NCBI RefSeq assembly: GCF_903914075.1
Contig: NZ_CAIWNQ010000006.1
Coordinates: 1 to 64,000, forward strand
Length of the DNA stretch: 64,000 nucleotides
Origin: Ruegeria sp. THAF57
Lineage (GTDB): Bacteria > Pseudomonadota > Alphaproteobacteria > Rhodobacterales > Rhodobacteraceae
Direction: 5' to 3'
Position 1 is the first letter of the stretch; every line of letters begins with the position of its first letter. Under the pieces are notes generated by a model. The model was not told where the DNA came from and made no database searches. It worked only from the letters and a program-made list of their open reading frames with translations. Of this stretch, positions 59,953-64,000 are shown piece after piece. A program made the position numbers and the translations under genes.

Positions 59953-62766
59953 TTGAACCAGCCAGTGATCGACACTTCGCCCAAGGTCTCAGACGAGGTC
60001 CGCAAGACCACCTGCTACATGTGCGCCTGCCGCTGCGGCATCAACGTCCACATGAAGGACGGCAAGGTTGCCTATATCGAGGGCAACCGCGACCACCCCG
60101 TGAACAAGGGCGTTCTTTGCGCAAAAGGCAGCGCCGGGATCATGCAGGTCAACGCGCCCTCGCGCCTTCGTAAACCGCTGCGCCGGGTCGGCCCGCGTGG
60201 CTCGGGCGAGTTCCGCGAAATAGAGTGGGACGAGGCGATCAGCACCGCTGTCGGCTGGTTGAACGAACTGCACGAAACCGCCCCACAGAAACTGGCCTTC
60301 TTCACGGGTCGCGACCAAAGCCAGAGCTTTACCAGCTTCTGGGCGCAGCATTTCGGCACGCCAAACTATGCGGCGCATGGCGGGTTCTGCTCGGTCAACA
60401 TGGCGGCGGGTGGGATCTACACCATGGGCGGCGCGTTCTGGGAATTCGGCCAGCCCGACTGGGAGCATACCAAGCTATTTTTGCTTTTCGGTGTGGCAGA
60501 AGATCACGACAGCAACCCAATCAAGATGGGGATCGGCAAGATCAAGGTGCGCGGTGCGCGGGTGATCGGGGTGAACCCGATCCGCTCGGGTTATAACGCC
60601 GTGGCCGATGACTGGGTCGGGATCACGCCCGGCACCGACGGTCTGTTCATCCTGTCCCTGATCCATGTGCTGATGAAGGCGGGTAAGATCGACCTCGACT
60701 ACCTTGCCCGCTACACCAACGCGCCGGTTCTGGTGAATGCCGCCGAGGGGCCCGAAAAGGGCCTGTTCCTGCGCGACGCCGACGGTAAACCGCTGGTGGT
60801 CGACCGCGTGACAGGCGAACCAACCGCCTTTGACAAACCCGGCGTCCGCCCGGACCTGTCGGCCACCTACGACAAGGACGGCGTCACCCACCGCCCGGTC
60901 TTTCACCTGATGGCCGAGAAATACCTCTCGGACGATCACGCCCCGGAAAACGTGGCCGAGCGCTGCGGCATCCCCGCCAAACGCATCCGTGCCATCGCGG
61001 CTGAGATCGCGCGTGTCGCCTTTGACGAAGCGATCGAATTGGACCAAGAATGGACCGACTTCCGCGGTGAGACACACTCCAAAATGACAGGCCGACCGGT
61101 TAGCTTCCACGCAATGCGCGGGATCTCAGCCCATGCCAACGGTTTCCAGACCTGCCGCGCGCTGCATGTGCTGCAAATTCTGCTCGGCACGATCGAGGTC
61201 CCCGGCGGTTTCCGCTTCAAACCGCCCTATCCCAAACCGGTCGAGGCGCACCCCACCCCACACGGCGACCGCCGCCCGGGTCGCCCGCTGGAAGGCCCTC
61301 ACCTTGGCTTCCCGCGCGGCCCCGAAGACCTGCTGCTGGATGAAAACGGAAATGCCCAGCGGATCGACAAGGCGTTCACATGGGAAAACCCAATGTCGGC
61401 GCATGGGCTGATGCATATGGTGATCTCGAACGCCGCCGCCGGTGATCCATACAAGATCGACACGCTGTTCATGTATATGGCGAACATGTCGTGGAACTCC
61501 TCCATGAACACCAAAGGTGTGATGGAGATGCTGTCGGCCAAGACCGAAGACGGCAAATACGTCATCCCAAAGATCATCTACTCGGACGCCTATTCCTCGG
61601 AGATGGTCGCCTATGCCGACCTGATCCTGCCCGACACCACCTATCTGGAGCGACACGACTGCATCTCGCTGCTGGACCGCCCGATTTGCGAGGCTGATGC
61701 TGCCGCCGACGCGATCCGCTGGCCCGTGGTCGCACCTGACCGCGACGTACGCGGGTTCCAGTCGGTGCTCATAGAACTGGCCAACCGCATGAGCCTGCCG
61801 GGCTTCACCAACGAAGACGGGACGCCCAAATGGAAGGACTATGCCGATTACATCGTCACCCACCAACGCAAACCGGGCATCGGTCCTTTGGCCGGTTTCC
61901 GGGGTGAGAATGGTGACAAGGAAGGCCGCGGCGCGGTCAACCCTGACCAGCTAAACCGTTATATAGAAAACGGCGGTTTCTACGTGGCCCACATCCCCGA
62001 AGGCGCGGACTACTACAAACCGTGGAACACCGCCTATCAGGATTGGGCCGTTGGCATGGGCCTCTATGACAGCCCGCAACCCTACTTGTTCCAGCTCTAT
62101 TCCGAGCCGATGCGCAAGTTCCAACTGGCGGCCGAAGGTCACGGAGACAAGCAACCCCCAGACCACCTGCGCCAGCGCCTCAAAGACACGATGGACCCGC
62201 TGCCCATCTGGTACGAAACCGACCAGCAGGGCAACGAAGGCTTCACCGTCAACGCCCTAACCCAACGCCCCATGGCGATGTATCACAGCTGGGGCACCCA
62301 AAACGCATGGCTCCGCCAATTGCACGGCCGCAACCCGCTTTACGTGCCCACAAAGCTGATGCGCGAACACGGGCTTCAAGACGGTGACTGGGCCAAAGTC
62401 AGTTCACCGCATGGCGAAATCACAGTTCCGGTCATGGAAATGGCTGCACTGAACGAAAATACCGTGTGGACATGGAACGCCATTGGTAAGCGCAAAGGCG
62501 CGTGGGCTCTGCAACAGGACGCCCCCGAAGCCACCAAAGGCTTCCTGCTGAACCACCTGATCCACGAACTCCTCCCACCCAAAGGCGATGGAATGCGCTG
62601 GGCCAATTCCGACCCGGTTACCGGACAGGCCGCGTGGTTCGACCTGAAGGTCAAAATCGAAAAGGCCGCGCCGCCTGAGGATGCGGAAAGCCAACCGGAA
62701 TTTAGCCCGATCAAGTCGCCTGTGGGGACCGGGCCCAAAGACCTCGCTTGGAAGGTTGGCAAATGA
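59953..62766 (+). CDS. soeA: Sulfite dehydrogenase molybdenum subunit SoeA
   Basis: A 937-residue bis-MGD molybdoenzyme of the PsrA/PhsA group. The N-terminal [4Fe-4S] site is CYMCACRC (Cys21, Cys24, Cys28) plus Cys56 in VLCAKG; GGFCSVNMAAGG may supply the Mo ligand. There is no Tat signal, so the subunit is cytoplasmic, as known for SoeABC. A TTG at 59953 with AAGGGGGG 5 nt upstream is preferred to an ATG at 59914 lacking a ribosome site. The xsc-pta context supports sulfite oxidation; a different PsrA-type substrate is less likely. Confidence 0.88.
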   Translation: MNQPVIDTSPKVSDEVRKTTCYMCACRCGINVHMKDGKVAYIEGNRDHPVNKGVLCAKGSAGIMQVNAPSRLRKPLRRVGPRGSGEFREIEWDEAISTAVGWLNELHETAPQKLAFFTGRDQSQSFTSFWAQHFGTPNYAAHGGFCSVNMAAGGIYTMGGAFWEFGQPDWEHTKLFLLFGVAEDHDSNPIKMGIGKIKVRGARVIGVNPIRSGYNAVADDWVGITPGTDGLFILSLIHVLMKAGKIDLDYLARYTNAPVLVNAAEGPEKGLFLRDADGKPLVVDRVTGEPTAFDKPGVRPDLSATYDKDGVTHRPVFHLMAEKYLSDDHAPENVAERCGIPAKRIRAIAAEIARVAFDEAIELDQEWTDFRGETHSKMTGRPVSFHAMRGISAHANGFQTCRALHVLQILLGTIEVPGGFRFKPPYPKPVEAHPTPHGDRRPGRPLEGPHLGFPRGPEDLLLDENGNAQRIDKAFTWENPMSAHGLMHMVISNAAAGDPYKIDTLFMYMANMSWNSSMNTKGVMEMLSAKTEDGKYVIPKIIYSDAYSSEMVAYADLILPDTTYLERHDCISLLDRPICEADAAADAIRWPVVAPDRDVRGFQSVLIELANRMSLPGFTNEDGTPKWKDYADYIVTHQRKPGIGPLAGFRGENGDKEGRGAVNPDQLNRYIENGGFYVAHIPEGADYYKPWNTAYQDWAVGMGLYDSPQPYLFQLYSEPMRKFQLAAEGHGDKQPPDHLRQRLKDTMDPLPIWYETDQQGNEGFTVNALTQRPMAMYHSWGTQNAWLRQLHGRNPLYVPTKLMREHGLQDGDWAKVSSPHGEITVPVMEMAALNENTVWTWNAIGKRKGAWALQQDAPEATKGFLLNHLIHELLPPKGDGMRWANSDPVTGQAAWFDLKVKIEKAAPPEDAESQPEFSPIKSPVGTGPKDLAWKVGK

Positions 62767-62778
62767 CCCGATCCGCTC

Positions 62779-62822
62779 TTCATCTGGCACAAAATATCCC
62801 GGGGTCTGGGGCAGAGCCCCAG
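62779..62822. repeat. Rhodobacteraceae-type intergenic repeat in the soeA-soeB spacer
   Basis: The segment begins TTCATCTGGCACAAAATATC, then CCGGGG, and ends in the hairpin CTGGGGC-AGA-GCCCCAG (62806-62822). I recall very similar strings between genes throughout Rhodobacteraceae genomes. No other copy is seen in this window. Confidence 0.55.
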
Positions 62823-62857
62823 CTCGCCGTCACCCCAAACGCAGAGGCAAGGCAATC

Positions 62858-63607
62858 ATGACCCAGCTCCCGCAATCCACCGAGCGCAAAATGGGGCTGG
62901 TGATCGATCTCGACACCTGTGTCGGGTGCCATGCCTGCGTAATATCGTGCAAAGGTTGGAACACGGAAAACTATGGCGCTCCCCTTTCGGATCAGGATGC
63001 CTATGGCAGCAATCCCTCAGGCACGTTCCTGAACCGAGTTCATTCCTACGAAGTGCAACCCGATCAAGGCCCGGCCCAACTGATCCACTTTCCAAAGTCC
63101 TGCCTGCATTGCGAGGACGCCCCATGCGTCACCGTTTGCCCAACCGGGGCCAGTTACAAACGGGTCGAGGATGGCATCGTGCTGGTCAATGAAAGCGACT
63201 GCATCGGATGCGGGCTCTGCGCATGGTCCTGCCCTTACGGCGCGCGTGAGATGGATATGGCGGAAGGTGTAATGAAGAAATGCACATTGTGCGTTGACCG
63301 TATCTACAATGAAAACCTGCCCGAAGTGGACAGAGTCCCATCCTGCGTTCGCACCTGCCCCGCAGGGGCACGGCATTTCGGTGATCTGGGAGACCCCGAA
63401 AGCGATGTCAGTAAATTGGTGGCCGAGCGTGAAGGAATGGACCTGATGCCCGAGATGGGCACAAAGCCCGTGAACAAATACCTGCCACCGCGCCCCAAGG
63501 ACCAGGTGGAAGACCAGATTGATATTCTCGCGCCCCTGCTGGCCCCTGTGGCCGAAGAACCCAAGGGCTTCATAGGTTGGCTCGACAAAGCTCTGGAGAA
63601 GCTCTGA
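62858..63607 (+). CDS. soeB: Sulfite dehydrogenase iron-sulfur subunit SoeB
   Basis: A 249-residue ferredoxin-type electron-transfer subunit with four cysteine groups for four [4Fe-4S] clusters: CVGCHACVISC, CLHCEDAPCVTVC, CIGCGLCAWSC, and CTLC with CVRTC. It passes electrons from SoeA to the membrane anchor. The ATG at 62858 has AAGG 5 nt upstream; a longer open frame reaching into soeA is not used. Its stop overlaps the soeC start. Confidence 0.93.
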   Translation: MTQLPQSTERKMGLVIDLDTCVGCHACVISCKGWNTENYGAPLSDQDAYGSNPSGTFLNRVHSYEVQPDQGPAQLIHFPKSCLHCEDAPCVTVCPTGASYKRVEDGIVLVNESDCIGCGLCAWSCPYGAREMDMAEGVMKKCTLCVDRIYNENLPEVDRVPSCVRTCPAGARHFGDLGDPESDVSKLVAEREGMDLMPEMGTKPVNKYLPPRPKDQVEDQIDILAPLLAPVAEEPKGFIGWLDKALEKL

Positions 63608-64000
63608 TGCATCCAGCGCCTTCCGTCATTATCTTCACTACCCTATCCGGCCTGGGTTTCGGTCTTCTCTTCTTTTTGGGTCTGGGGATGCCGGACGTCA
63701 CTGGCTGGGTTGCGTTCGTCTTCTTTGTTATCGCCTATGGCCTGTCTGTTGGCGGGCTTATGGCGTCGACTTTTCACCTTGGGCACCCTGAACGCGCCTG
63801 GAAGGCCTTCACACAATGGAGGTCCAGTTGGCTTAGTCGTGAAGGTTGGTGCGCTGTCATCGCGCTGACCGTCATGGGCCTTTACGCGATTGGAGCGGTC
63901 TTTCTGGGACAAAAGTGGAGCGTGCTTGGGGTCATCGGGTCAGTGTTTTCGCTGGCAACTGTTTTCACGACGTCCATGATCTATACACAGCTCAAGACTA
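63607..64000 (+). CDS. soeC: Sulfite dehydrogenase membrane anchor SoeC, N-terminal part
   Basis: 131 codons are present before the window ends. The ATG overlaps the soeB stop (TGATG). The start MHPAPSVIIFTTLSGLGFGL and at least four hydrophobic segments, with ASTFHLGHPERAWKAF between them, match DmsC-type anchor subunits that deliver electrons to quinone. It completes the soeABC set. Confidence 0.9.
   Translation, partial: MHPAPSVIIFTTLSGLGFGLLFFLGLGMPDVTGWVAFVFFVIAYGLSVGGLMASTFHLGHPERAWKAFTQWRSSWLSREGWCAVIALTVMGLYAIGAVFLGQKWSVLGVIGSVFSLATVFTTSMIYTQLKT

Overview
The window looks like a GC-rich roseobacter-type alphaproteobacterium (Rhodobacterales, close in gene order to Ruegeria and relatives). 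The evidence is FnrL-controlled ccoNOQP and ccoGHIS, an alphaproteobacterial TrcR (DUF1013) regulator, a small SRP RNA close to dnaX-ybaB-recR, and a tauR-xsc-pta-soeABC sulfonate/sulfite block. This placement is inferred from gene content; no database search was run.

Region 1 (1-20.5 kb) is the transcription/translation cluster read on the minus strand. In transcription order it is secE-nusG, rplK-rplA, rplJ-rplL-rpoB-rpoC, then rpsL-rpsG-fusA-tuf, with tuf cut by the window edge. Unrelated genes break it at three joints. An exported metallo-beta-lactamase-fold hydrolase lies between nusG and rplK, an APH-like kinase between rplA and rplJ, and a rhamnosyltransferase-like gene with a DMT exporter between rpoC and rpsL. 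Hairpin terminators, good sigma-70 promoters and long leaders (rpsL, rplJ) mark the joints.

Region 2 (20.5-35.3 kb) is the microaerobic respiration block: ccoNOQP, a LysR gene, and ccoGHIS for cbb3 oxidase structure and copper delivery. A universal stress protein, a small stress-type membrane protein, fnrL, hemN and an EF-G-like paralogue with an eroded GTPase domain follow. Three FNR-type dyads (24865, 29691, 31749) tie ccoG, ccoN/usp and fnrL/hemN into one FnrL circuit.

Region 3 (35.3-46.2 kb) holds a yejABEF-type oligopeptide ABC importer, a membrane-anchored cytochrome c, pheA, an SRPBCC protein, nudC and a CpdB-like cyclic nucleotide phosphodiesterase without a signal peptide.

Region 4 (46.2-55.4 kb) is ffs, then a cobalamin riboswitch driving a small Cys-rich protein of unknown function, a dual-specificity-type phosphatase, dnaX-ybaB-recR, two exported unknown proteins, RNase T2, trcR, a small membrane protein, and an ArsR-permease pair with its operator.

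Region 5 (55.4-64 kb) is sulfonate dissimilation. TauR would control xsc (sulfoacetaldehyde to acetyl phosphate plus sulfite), pta (acetyl phosphate to acetyl-CoA) and soeABC (sulfite to sulfate, electrons to quinone; soeC is cut by the window edge). Two pairs of direct repeats resembling the published TauR box sit in front of tauR and xsc. No taurine aminotransferase or transporter gene is present in the window.

Most of the window is well-understood core biology. The least explained parts are the B12-riboswitch-controlled Cys-rich protein, the G-domain-degenerate EF-G paralogue, the LysR/small-ORF pair splitting the cco genes, and two probable leaderless mRNAs (hemN, tauR).
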